Source: Thiomonas intermedia
GTDB taxonomy: Bacteria > Pseudomonadota > Gammaproteobacteria > Burkholderiales > Burkholderiaceae_C
Assembly: GCF_002028405.1 (NCBI RefSeq)
Contig: NZ_CP020046.1
Span: 2,604,001-2,668,000, forward strand
Reading direction: 5' to 3'
Length of the DNA stretch: 64,000 bases
The translations under genes and the position numbers were made by a program. Positions 1 to 7,732 of this stretch are shown piece by piece (the stretch's first letter is position 1; each line of letters opens with the position of its first letter). The notes below the pieces were generated by a model. The model ran no database searches. It saw only the letters and a program-made list of their open reading frames with translations, and was not told the DNA's origin.

Positions 1-1349
1 GCGGCGGCGCAGGCGGCGTCGCGGCGTGCGTTCATCGGCGTGGTGCCGGCGTGGCTGGCCATGCCGATGATCTCTCCCACGTAGCGCACGCTGGCGTTGA
101 TCGAGGTGACGATGCCCAGGGGCAGGTCGAGGGAACTCAGCACCGGCCCTTGTTCGATGTGGACTTCGACGAAGCCGAGGTAGCGGGCTGGGTCGCGCCG
201 CAGTGCGGCAATGGCGGGCAGGTCGGCGGGGAGCCCGGCATGCTTCATCGCCTCTCGCATGGCGATGCCGTCGCGATCGCGCTGGTCGAGCCAGGCGGGG
301 TCGAAGCCGCCCACCAGAGCGCCCGAGCCGAGGAAAGTGGCCTTGTAGCGCTGGCCTTCTTCCTCGGCGAAGGCTACGACCTCCAGGCCAAAGGGCAGGC
401 GGCGCCCGTGGCCGTGCAGGGCGCGTACGCAGGCCATGGGGACGAAGTGGCCGATGCGGCCGTCGTACTTGCCGGCATTGCGCACCGTGTCGTAATGGCT
501 TCCCGTCAGCAGCCTGCGGCTGCCCGACGGAAACCCATGGGGCCTGTGGCCCGGCCCCTCCCCAACCCTCCCCTGGCCAGGGGAGGGGGCAAGCCCGGCG
601 GTCAGGTCTTCTGTGCCGTGGTAAATGCCGACCACGTTGCCCACCGCGTCGATTTCCACCTGGTCGAAGCCGCAGTCGCGCATGGTGGCCGCGATCTCGG
701 CCGCTGCGGCGCGATGAACGTCGGTGAGGTAGGTGGCGGTGAGTTCGCCCCGTTCAGCCCAGGGCGGTTCACTGTGGCGGGCGAGGCGCTCGCACCAGTC
801 CCAGACTTGGTGACCTTGTTCAGGCATGAAACCGAACTTGTCGTTCAGCCGCAGTTCGGCGATGCGATGGATCTGGCGCAGGGCCTCGGCAAACTCGAAC
901 TCCGCCGGGTTGTCGATGCGGCGCGCCAGGGTGGCGAGGATCTGGGCGCGGCTCAGTCCGGTGCCGCGCGGCCCCCGCACCGCGAGGATGAAGGGCCAGC
1001 CAAAGCGCGCGCCATAGTCGGCGTTCAAGGTGTTGATGCGCGCGAACTCTTCGGGCGTGCAGTGCGCCAGGCCGGCGCGGGCCTGCTCATGCGTGGACTC
1101 GGCGGTGAGCGCACCGTCCACCGCGGCCTTGCCCGCCAGCTCCGGGTGGGCGCGGATCAGTGCGAGCTGTTCGTCGTGGCTGGCCTGGCGCACCACCTGC
1201 ACCATGGCGTGCTTGAGCGCGGCCAGCGTGGCAAAGGGGCGGGCCGACCAGGCGCGGGCGGGGACCCACGGTGAGTGTTCATACACGCCTTCCATCGCGG
1301 CGGTGAAGTCGGTCTGGGTGGCGGCGTTGAGTTCGGCAAGGGTGGGCAT
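1..1349 (-). CDS. UraD-AllC fusion: OHCU decarboxylase / allantoate amidohydrolase (3' end beyond window)
   Basis: Two enzymes of urate breakdown are fused in one frame. Residues 1 to about 165 are OHCU decarboxylase, which makes S-allantoin; HPELAGK is visible, followed by a helical all-alpha stretch. From about residue 170 the protein is an M20/M28-type zinc amidohydrolase that cleaves allantoate. Its metal-site motifs are GSHYDTV, FAEEEGQRY and VEVHIEQGP, and the dimerisation motif HAGTTPM lies at the window edge. The ATG at 1349 lies 2 nt after the puuE stop, so translation is probably coupled. About 25 extra residues (Pro/Gly/Arg rich) sit between YHGT and RRLLTGSHYD, encoded by a palindromic repeat. 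The C-terminus lies outside the window. The fusion partners are clear; whether both halves are active is inferred. Confidence 0.88.
   Translation of the reverse strand, partial: MPTLAELNAATQTDFTAAMEGVYEHSPWVPARAWSARPFATLAALKHAMVQVVRQASHDEQLALIRAHPELAGKAAVDGALTAESTHEQARAGLAHCTPEEFARINTLNADYGARFGWPFILAVRGPRGTGLSRAQILATLARRIDNPAEFEFAEALRQIHRIAELRLNDKFGFMPEQGHQVWDWCERLARHSEPPWAERGELTATYLTDVHRAAAAEIAATMRDCGFDQVEIDAVGNVVGIYHGTEDLTAGLAPSPGQGRVGEGPGHRPHGFPSGSRRLLTGSHYDTVRNAGKYDGRIGHFVPMACVRALHGHGRRLPFGLEVVAFAEEEGQRYKATFLGSGALVGGFDPAWLDQRDRDGIAMREAMKHAGLPADLPAIAALRRDPARYLGFVEVHIEQGPVLSSLDLPLGIVTSINASVRYVGEIIGMASHAGTTPMNARRDAACAA
566..587. repeat. 22-bp perfect palindrome inside the UraD-AllC coding sequence
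   Basis: The arms CCCTCCCC and GGGGAGGG flank a TGGCCA centre, and the whole 22 bp is its own reverse complement. It is preceded by CCCCTCCCCAA, which resembles the intergenic repeat at 50710-50862. It reads in frame without a stop (PSPGQGR on the minus strand) and falls exactly where the amidohydrolase has extra residues. This suggests a repeat that moved into the gene and was tolerated. Confidence 0.7.
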
Positions 1350-1351
1350 GA

Positions 1352-2299
1352 TCACTCCCAGACAAAGGCCGTGGCGGCATCGAAGGGATGTTCGGCCTGC
1401 CAGTGACGCGCGATGTCGATGCGGCGAGCGATCCACACGCGGTCGTGACGCTGCACATGATCGAGAAAGCGTTGCAGCGCCCGGATGCGGCCGGGCCTGC
1501 CGAGCAGGCGCGCATGCATGCCGATGCTGAGCATCTTCGGCTGGTCTTCGCCCTCGGCGTAGAGCGCGTCGAAGCTGTCGCGCAGGTAAATGTAGAAGTC
1601 TTCGGCCTGCGCAAAGCCCTGGGGCAGGGCGAAGCGCATGTCGTTGCTGTCGAGGGTGTAGGGCACGACCAGATGGGGGCTGAGACTGCCGTCGGTCTTG
1701 CGCACCTGCAGCCAGAAAGGCAGGTCGTCGCCGTAATAGTCGCTGTCGTAGGCGAAGCCGCCGAAGTCGGCCACCAGGCGGCGGGTGTTGGGGCTGTCGC
1801 GGCCGGTATACCAGCCCAGCGGACGCACGCCGCAGACGGCCTCGATCGCGTCCATGCCCAGGCGCATGTGCTCGCGCTCGGTGGCTTCGTCGAGATTTTG
1901 ATAGTGAATCCAGCGCCAGCCGTGACAGGCGATTTCATGACCGAGTTCCACGCAGGCGCGGGCCAGGTCGGGTGTGCGTTGCAAGGCCATGCCCACGCCG
2001 AAGACCGTCAGCGGCAGTCCGCGCCGCTCGAACTCGCGCAGGATGCGCCACACGCCGGCGCGGCTGCCGTATTCGTAGATGCCCTCCAGGCTCAGGTGCC
2101 GTGCCGGGTAGGCGGCGGGGTTGAACAGTTCGGACAGAAACTGCTCGCTGCCCGCGTCGCCATGCAGCACGCAGTTCTCACCGCCTTCTTCCACATTGAG
2201 CACGAACTGCAGCGCCACGCGGGCCTGGCCGGGCCAGCGGGCATGGGGCGGATTGCGGCCATAGCCGACGAGGTCGCGGGGATAGGGTTGGGTCGACAT
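1352..2299 (-). CDS. puuE: Allantoinase PuuE (polysaccharide deacetylase-like)
   Basis: A 315-aa cofactor-independent allantoinase of the NodB/polysaccharide deacetylase fold, opening the allantoin ring to allantoate. Family features are the N-terminal YPRDLVGYG, FVLNVEEGGE, a YEYGSRAGVWR segment, HEIACHGWRW and the C-terminal [16 protein letters not shown]. The ATG at 2299 (MSTQPYPRD) matches the usual family start, and upstream in-frame ATGs would only add unmatched residues. It sits between the GntR gene (gap 19 nt) and uraD-allC (gap 2 nt) in one leftward operon. Confidence 0.93.
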   Translation of the reverse strand: MSTQPYPRDLVGYGRNPPHARWPGQARVALQFVLNVEEGGENCVLHGDAGSEQFLSELFNPAAYPARHLSLEGIYEYGSRAGVWRILREFERRGLPLTVFGVGMALQRTPDLARACVELGHEIACHGWRWIHYQNLDEATEREHMRLGMDAIEAVCGVRPLGWYTGRDSPNTRRLVADFGGFAYDSDYYGDDLPFWLQVRKTDGSLSPHLVVPYTLDSNDMRFALPQGFAQAEDFYIYLRDSFDALYAEGEDQPKMLSIGMHARLLGRPGRIRALQRFLDHVQRHDRVWIARRIDIARHWQAEHPFDAATAFVWE

Positions 2300-2318
2300 G
2301 ACGTACTCGGATCGGCGC

Positions 2319-3080
2319 TCAGGCCGCGTAGCTGCCCAGTGCCTGGGCGAGGTCGGCACTGCTGGTTCTCGGGTGATAGAGCAGGCTGCTTTCGGTGGCC
2401 AGCAGATGGGCTTCCATCAGGGCTTTGGCCTTGGATGCGTCGCGGGCCTCCAGGGCCTTGAGAATGTCGACGTGTTCGTCGGACGAATGCTGCGCCGCGC
2501 GCGACGATTGATACATGAGCGTGATGAGGGCGCAGCGCGAGATCAGCTCCGACAGAATCTGCGCCAGCACATGGTTGCCGATGCGCTCGGCCATCAGCAC
2601 ATGGAAATCGCCCAGCAGCCGCGTGCGGCCCGTGACATCCACCCGGCTGACCACGGCCTGTTCCTGTTTGAGGTGGGCGCGCAGGGCGCGGAAGTCGCTC
2701 GCCGCGGCCTTCTCGCAAAACGTCTCGATCAGATGCTGTTCGAGCATGCGGCGTACCGCAAACACCTGCTGCGCCTCCTCCACCGAGGGCTGCGCGACAA
2801 AAGCGCCCCGGGCCGGTTCGAGCGTGACCAGATGATCGCGCGCGAGCTGGAACAGGGCCTGCCGCACGATGGTGCGCGACACGCCGTAGATCGCTGCGAT
2901 CTTCTGCTCCGTGAGCTTGGCGCCCGGCGCCAGACGATGTTCGATGATGGCCCCAGTGATGGCAGCGACGATGGTCTGTGTCGAATCGCCCATCGGGATC
3001 TCGCCAGTTGCCACCGCGCTCAGCGCCTTGCCGGCTGGCGTCGTCTGTGTCTTTGTGGTGGGTTTTCGGCGCGCATTCAT
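2319..3080 (-). CDS. GntR/FadR-family transcriptional regulator of the urate cluster
   Basis: A 253-aa regulator. An N-terminal winged helix (about residues 28-95, with LTEQKIAAIYGVSRTIVRQAL as the helix-turn-helix) is followed by an all-helical FCD ligand domain (about 105-225). The ATG at 3080 has AAGGAG just upstream; longer in-frame versions start inside the promoter region and are unlikely. It heads the puuE/uraD-allC operon and diverges from uraH-puuD, so it probably controls both through the inverted repeat at 3182-3209. The ligand is presumably a purine breakdown intermediate (inference from position). Confidence 0.88.
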   Translation of the reverse strand: MNARRKPTTKTQTTPAGKALSAVATGEIPMGDSTQTIVAAITGAIIEHRLAPGAKLTEQKIAAIYGVSRTIVRQALFQLARDHLVTLEPARGAFVAQPSVEEAQQVFAVRRMLEQHLIETFCEKAAASDFRALRAHLKQEQAVVSRVDVTGRTRLLGDFHVLMAERIGNHVLAQILSELISRCALITLMYQSSRAAQHSSDEHVDILKALEARDASKAKALMEAHLLATESSLLYHPRTSSADLAQALGSYAA

Positions 3081-3265
3081 GGTCTCACTCCTTGGGTGGT
3101 GTCCGGCATGGTGTTTGCTATATCCAGGGGGGCAACAGACAGCGCTTTCCAGTAGTTGTGATTCTGCTTGGTTTGCTATTAGCATACAACTTATATTGCA
3201 ATTGTATGCAATAAAGTCTCGTCTCGAAGCCTGCAAACCACAGCCAGTCAAAGGAAAAAACCGCC
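3081..3265. promoter_or_regulatory. Divergent promoter region with 8-bp inverted-repeat operator (3182-3209)
   Basis: This 185-bp gap between the GntR gene and uraH is clearly richer in A+T than its surroundings. GCATACAA at 3182-3189 is the exact reverse complement of TTGTATGC at 3202-3209, with a 12-bp AT-rich spacer. An overlapping TTGCA...TGCAA pair lies at its right edge. Dyads of this kind are typical sites for FCD-type GntR proteins, and the adjacent regulator is the likely binder (inference). Confidence 0.6.
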
Positions 3266-3619
3266 ATGGGCGCCTTGACCACACACATTCTCGACACCGC
3301 GCATGGCCGACCTGCCGCAGCGGTGCGCATCGATCTCTACGCGCATCGGGGGGCAGACTGGGTGCTGCTGCGATCCACCCAGACCAACGCCGACGGACGC
3401 TGCGATGCCCCCCTGCTGCAGGGGGCCGACTTCGTGCCCGGTCGCTATCGCCTGGTGTTCCAGATCGGCGCCTATTTCACGGGGCTGGGTCTGACTCTGC
3501 CGCAGCCGGCCTTTCTCGATCAGATTCCCCTGGAGTTCGGGGTGAGCGACGCGCAGCAACACTATCACGTGCCCCTGCTGGTGTCGCCCTGGAGCTATTC
3601 GACTTACCGCGGCAGCTGA
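3266..3619 (+). CDS. uraH: 5-hydroxyisourate hydrolase
   Basis: A 117-aa transthyretin-like enzyme converting 5-hydroxyisourate to OHCU. It shows the N-terminal [14 protein letters not shown], the TNADGRCD turn, and the diagnostic C-terminal YRGS tetrapeptide preceded by [16 protein letters not shown]. The length is normal for the family. AAAGGAAA lies about 8 nt before the ATG. It is the first gene of the rightward arm, followed 124 bp later by puuD, which makes its substrate. Confidence 0.95.
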   Translation: MGALTTHILDTAHGRPAAAVRIDLYAHRGADWVLLRSTQTNADGRCDAPLLQGADFVPGRYRLVFQIGAYFTGLGLTLPQPAFLDQIPLEFGVSDAQQHYHVPLLVSPWSYSTYRGS

Positions 3620-3686
3620 CAGGGCTGCCGTTTCACCTGGGATCGCCGCAGTGCGGTGCGCCACGTCGATGGCACGCGATCCGACA

Positions 3687-3717
3687 GACTTTCGCAGGGC
3701 CTGCCGTGGCGAAAGTC
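3687..3717. promoter_or_regulatory. 9-bp inverted repeat between uraH and puuD
   Basis: GACTTTCGC (3687-3695) and GCGAAAGTC (3709-3717) are perfect complements around a 13-nt spacer in the 124-bp uraH-puuD gap. An RNA hairpin here could partly terminate or protect transcripts. It does not resemble the GntR dyad upstream and has no T-run, so its role is open. Confidence 0.45.
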
Positions 3718-3743
3718 GATTCATATGACTCTTTGGAGCTGTC

Positions 3744-4949
3744 ATGATGAGCGACTTGATGACCACCATCCTGCCCTATGCCATGAACTGGGCCGACCTT
3801 CTGCTGCGCTGGCTGCACGTCATCGTGGCGATTGCCTGGATCGGTTCTTCCTTCTATTTCGTCTGGCTCGACAACAGCCTGGAAAAGCCCACCGATCCGG
3901 GGTTGAAGGCCAAAGGCGTGGATGGGGAGTTGTGGGCGGTCCACGGCGGAGGCTTCTACAACCCGCAGAAATACATGGTGGCGCCCAAGAACCTGCCCCA
4001 GCACTTGCACTGGTTTTATTGGGAGAGTTATTCCACCTGGTTGTCGGGCTTTGCGCTGCTGTGCGTGCTCTACTTCTATCACGCCGGCATCTTCATCGTC
4101 GATCCGAGGGTGTTCGCCTGGAGCACACCGGGGTATGCGGTGGCGGCCATGCTGGGCTTTCTCGTGGTCGGCTGGCTGGTCTACGACGGCATCTGCCGTG
4201 TGTTTGGCCAGGGCAAGAACGGCGACCGAACCGTGGGCCTTCTGGTGGCGCTCTATGTCGTGGCCGCGGCCTGGCTGGCCTGTCATCTGTTCGCGGGCCG
4301 GGCGGCGTTTTTGCTGACCGGCGCGATGCTGGCGACCATGATGAGCGCCAATGTGTTCTTCTGGATCATTCCGGGCCAGCGCCGCGTGGTGGCGGCCATG
4401 CGTGCCGGGCAGACCCCCGATCCGCTGGACGGCAAGCGCGGCAAGCAACGCAGCGTGCACAACACCTACTTCACCCTGCCGGTGCTGTTCGCCATGCTGT
4501 CCAACCATTACAGCTTCGTGTACGACGCGCCCAACAACTGGCTGGTTCTGGTGCTGATGATGTTGGCCGGTGCGCTGATCCGGCAGTTCTTCGTGCTCAA
4601 GCACAAGGGTGCCTGGAAGTGGCAGTACTGGATCATCGGCGCCGGCATCATGCTGGCCGTGGCCGTGGCGCTGGCCCCCAAGCCGCAGCCCGCGCTGGCG
4701 AACGCGGCGCCGGTGAGCTTCGCGCAGGTGCAGCACATCGTGCAGGAGCGCTGCTTGATGTGCCACGCCGGAGCGGCGGCCAGCAAGGGCGTACGGCTGG
4801 ATTCGGCGCCCGAGATCGTGAGTCACGCCCAGGCGATCTATCAGCAGGTTGTGGTGCTCAAGGCCATGCCCCTGAACAACGCTACGCAGATGACCGACGT
4901 CGAGCGCGCCCAGATGGCGTCCTGGATCCAGGCTGGAGCCAGGCCCTGA
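3744..4949 (+). CDS. puuD: Membrane urate hydroxylase PuuD with C-terminal cytochrome c domain
   Basis: A 401-aa integral membrane enzyme that oxidises urate to 5-hydroxyisourate and passes electrons to the respiratory chain, replacing soluble uricase. About eight hydrophobic segments (for example LLLRWLHVIVAIAWIGSSFY, then several from about residue 90 to 315) make up the DUF989 part. A short C-terminal domain carries one CxxCH haem site (CLMCH, about residue 336). GGAG lies 7 nt before ATG 3744. With UraH and UraD it completes urate-to-allantoin conversion. Confidence 0.9.
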   Translation: MMSDLMTTILPYAMNWADLLLRWLHVIVAIAWIGSSFYFVWLDNSLEKPTDPGLKAKGVDGELWAVHGGGFYNPQKYMVAPKNLPQHLHWFYWESYSTWLSGFALLCVLYFYHAGIFIVDPRVFAWSTPGYAVAAMLGFLVVGWLVYDGICRVFGQGKNGDRTVGLLVALYVVAAAWLACHLFAGRAAFLLTGAMLATMMSANVFFWIIPGQRRVVAAMRAGQTPDPLDGKRGKQRSVHNTYFTLPVLFAMLSNHYSFVYDAPNNWLVLVLMMLAGALIRQFFVLKHKGAWKWQYWIIGAGIMLAVAVALAPKPQPALANAAPVSFAQVQHIVQERCLMCHAGAAASKGVRLDSAPEIVSHAQAIYQQVVVLKAMPLNNATQMTDVERAQMASWIQAGARP

Positions 4950-5014
4950 TCGACGACGGAATCGCCGCATGCTCTGCTATGGTGCGTGCGTTCCTGTTTT
5001 GCGGCGCGCATGGC

Positions 5015-5779
5015 ATGCACCTTCTTGTTCTCGATGTTGGCAATACCCGGCTGAAATGGGGCGTTTATGCGCAGGCCGAACCTGGCGCGGCGCTGCTTGC
5101 CGGCGGCGCGATGGCGCTGGAAGACGTAGGCCAATTGCGCCATGTGCTGTCAGCCCAGCCGCGGCCTGAAAAGGTCATGGGATGTGCGGTTGCCGGGGCG
5201 GTGGTGACCGCCCGCGTGTGTGCGGAACTCGATGCGCTAGGCCTGCGTTGCAACTGGATCAGCGCGCTGGCGGAGCAATGCGGGGTGCGCAACAGCTATG
5301 CCACGCCTTCGCTCCTGGGAGCCGATCGCTGGGCGGCACAGTTAGGGGCGCGCCAGCGCCTTCCCCATCAGGCGGCGATGATCATCAGTGTGGGCACCGC
5401 CGTCACCGTGGATTGCCTCAGTCACGAAGGGGTATTCATCGGCGGCATCATCCTGCCGGGCTTCGGCCTGATGCTCAAGGCGCTGGAGATGGGTACCGCA
5501 GGGCTGCGCGTACCCGAAGGCGAGATCGTGGCATTCCCCACCAATACCAGCGATGCCTTGATGACCGGCGGCGCCCTGGCCATTGCGGGTGCGGCGCGGC
5601 AGATGCATGCACGCCTGCTGGCGCGCGAACCGCAGGGGGTCTGCGTGCTGCTGACCGGCGGGGCGGCGCCGAAGCTGCGCGACGCACTGGGCTTGCCGCA
5701 TCAGCATGTCGAGCACCTGGTGTTCGAGGGCCTGCTGTGCATCGCCGCCCAGCAGGCGCGCTCCCATCAGAGAACGTAG
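5015..5779 (+). CDS. coaX: Type III pantothenate kinase CoaX
   Basis: A 254-aa ASKHA-fold kinase for the first step of coenzyme A synthesis. The phosphate motif is [13 protein letters not shown] at the N-terminus; [11 protein letters not shown] and [11 protein letters not shown] match the family's second and third motifs, and [11 protein letters not shown] follows. The ATG at 5015 places the DVGNTRLKW motif at the usual distance. An in-frame ATG at 4979 would add 12 residues. The 3' end overlaps the convergent hslU by 13 nt. Confidence 0.93.
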   Translation: MHLLVLDVGNTRLKWGVYAQAEPGAALLAGGAMALEDVGQLRHVLSAQPRPEKVMGCAVAGAVVTARVCAELDALGLRCNWISALAEQCGVRNSYATPSLLGADRWAAQLGARQRLPHQAAMIISVGTAVTVDCLSHEGVFIGGIILPGFGLMLKALEMGTAGLRVPEGEIVAFPTNTSDALMTGGALAIAGAARQMHARLLAREPQGVCVLLTGGAAPKLRDALGLPHQHVEHLVFEGLLCIAAQQARSHQRT

Positions 5780-7095
5780 CGCGACAGGTCTTCGTCGCGG
5801 GCGATGTCGCCCAGGCGTGCGTTCACCATCGCGGCATCGACCTGAACCGTTGAGTGTTGCGAACCGTCGGCACGGAAAGACACATCTTCGAGCAGACGCT
5901 CCATCACCGTGTGCAGACGCCGCGCACCGATGTTCTCGGTTTTCTCGTTCACCTGAAACGCGACCTCCGCCATGCGCCGGATGCCGTCGGCGGTGAACTC
6001 CAGGCTCACGCCGTCGGTGGCGAGCAGCGCCGCGTATTGCTTGGTCAGGCTGGCATCGGTGCTGGTAAGGATGGCCTCGAAATCGGCCACCGACAGCGAT
6101 TCCAGTTCCACCCGGATGGGGAAGCGGCCCTGCAGTTCGGGAATCAGATCGGAAGGCTTGGCGACGTGGAAGGCGCCGCTGGCGATGAACAGGATGTGGT
6201 CGGTGCGCACCATGCCGTATTTGGTACTCACGGTCGTGCCTTCCACCAGCGGCAACAGATCGCGCTGCACACCTTGGCGGGACACGTCGGCGCCCTGCGT
6301 GTCGCTGCGCGAGGCGACTTTGTCGATCTCGTCGAGGAAGACGATGCCGTTCTGCTCCACCGAGCGCAGCGCGCCGGTCTTGATCTCGTCCTCGTTGACC
6401 AGCTTGGAGGCCTCTTCGTCGACGAGCAGCTTCTGGGCCTCGCGCACGGTGACCTTGCGGGTCTTGCTGCGCGTCTGGCCCATATTGGCGAACATCGAAC
6501 GGATCTGCTCGGTCATGTCTTCCATGCCAGGCGGGCCCATGATGTCCACGCTGGCCGGGTGAACGGCCACTTCGATCTCGATCTCCTTGTCATCGAGTTG
6601 GCCCTCGCGCAGGCGCTTGCGCAGCATCTGCCGGGTCGGGTTGGTCTCGGTGATGGACGCCGTTTGACCGTTGGCGTCCGCAGGCGCGGGCAGCAGCACG
6701 TCGAGGATGCGGTCTTCCGCGCGGTCTTCCGCACGCGAACGCTGCTGGCGCATGGCCGTCTCGCGCGCCAGCTTCACGGCGGCTTCCATCAGGTCGCGGA
6801 TGATGGTGTCCACATCGCGTCCGACATAGCCCACTTCGGTGAACTTGGTGGCCTCGATCTTGATGAATGGCGCATCGGCCAGCTTGGCCAGACGGCGCGC
6901 AATCTCCGTCTTGCCCACGCCTGTGGGGCCGATCATCAGAATGTTTTTCGGGGTGATTTCGTGCCGCAGCGGCTCGGCCACCTGCTGGCGGCGCCAGCGG
7001 TTGCGCAGGGCGATGGCCACCGCCTGCTTGGCCTTGGTCTGGCCGATGACGAAGCGGTCGAGCTCGGAGACGATTTCGCGGGGTGTCATGTTCAT
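5767..7095 (-). CDS. hslU: HslU, ATPase subunit of the HslVU protease
   Basis: A 442-aa AAA+ unfoldase that feeds HslV. It begins [17 protein letters not shown] after a short lead. Walker A is GPTGVGKTE, Walker B is GIVFLDEID, and the extended I-domain lies in the middle. The C-terminus is DLSRYVL, where the family has a similar tail that inserts into HslV. The gene follows hslV by 15 nt in one operon. Confidence 0.97.
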   Translation of the reverse strand: MNMTPREIVSELDRFVIGQTKAKQAVAIALRNRWRRQQVAEPLRHEITPKNILMIGPTGVGKTEIARRLAKLADAPFIKIEATKFTEVGYVGRDVDTIIRDLMEAAVKLARETAMRQQRSRAEDRAEDRILDVLLPAPADANGQTASITETNPTRQMLRKRLREGQLDDKEIEIEVAVHPASVDIMGPPGMEDMTEQIRSMFANMGQTRSKTRKVTVREAQKLLVDEEASKLVNEDEIKTGALRSVEQNGIVFLDEIDKVASRSDTQGADVSRQGVQRDLLPLVEGTTVSTKYGMVRTDHILFIASGAFHVAKPSDLIPELQGRFPIRVELESLSVADFEAILTSTDASLTKQYAALLATDGVSLEFTADGIRRMAEVAFQVNEKTENIGARRLHTVMERLLEDVSFRADGSQHSTVQVDAAMVNARLGDIARDEDLSRYVL

Positions 7096-7110
7096 GGGCT
7101 TATTGGCTCG

Positions 7111-7650
7111 TTATTCACCCAGGGTTTCAATGGTGTGAGACTGGTTGGTGTAGATGCAGATGTCGCCCGCGATGCGCAGCGATTGGGCGACGATCTCGCG
7201 CGGGCTCAGCGTGGTGTGTTCGAGCAGGGCTCTTGCCGCTGACTGCGCATACGCGCCGCCCGAGCCGATGGCGACGATGCCGTGTTCGGGTTCGAGTACA
7301 TCGCCGTTGCCGGTGATGATGAGCGAGTGCTCGGCATCCGCCACCGAGAGCATGGCCTCCAGGCGGCGCAGCATGCGGTCGGTTCGCCAGTCCTTGGCCA
7401 GTTCGACGGCGCTTCGCAGCAACTGGCCCTGGTGCTTCTCCAGCTTGGCCTCGAAGCGCTCGAACAGTGTGAACGCATCGGCCGTGCCGCCGGCGAAACC
7501 GGCCAGGATCTGGTCGTTATAGAGCCTGCGGACCTTGCGCGCAGTGGATTTGACGACGATATTGCCAAGCGTCACCTGCCCGTCGCCGCCCAGGGCAACG
7601 GTGGCGCCTCGGCGCACGCTGAGTATGGTGGTGCCGTGATATTGATCCAT
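7111..7650 (-). CDS. hslV: HslV, threonine peptidase subunit
   Basis: A 179-aa proteasome-like peptidase. The start at 7650 gives [14 protein letters not shown]; processing after Gly exposes the catalytic Thr of [25 protein letters not shown] and [15 protein letters not shown] are family motifs. A longer in-frame start at 7713 would add 21 residues before the propeptide and is rejected. It sits directly upstream of hslU. Confidence 0.96.
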   Translation of the reverse strand: MDQYHGTTILSVRRGATVALGGDGQVTLGNIVVKSTARKVRRLYNDQILAGFAGGTADAFTLFERFEAKLEKHQGQLLRSAVELAKDWRTDRMLRRLEAMLSVADAEHSLIITGNGDVLEPEHGIVAIGSGGAYAQSAARALLEHTTLSPREIVAQSLRIAGDICIYTNQSHTIETLGE

Positions 7651-7732
7651 GCCGGGATGTAAGGATGGGAGGAGAAAACTCAAGGGGGTGCGCGTCGCAA
7701 TCCCCATCAACACGGCCCCAGAGGGACGCTGT

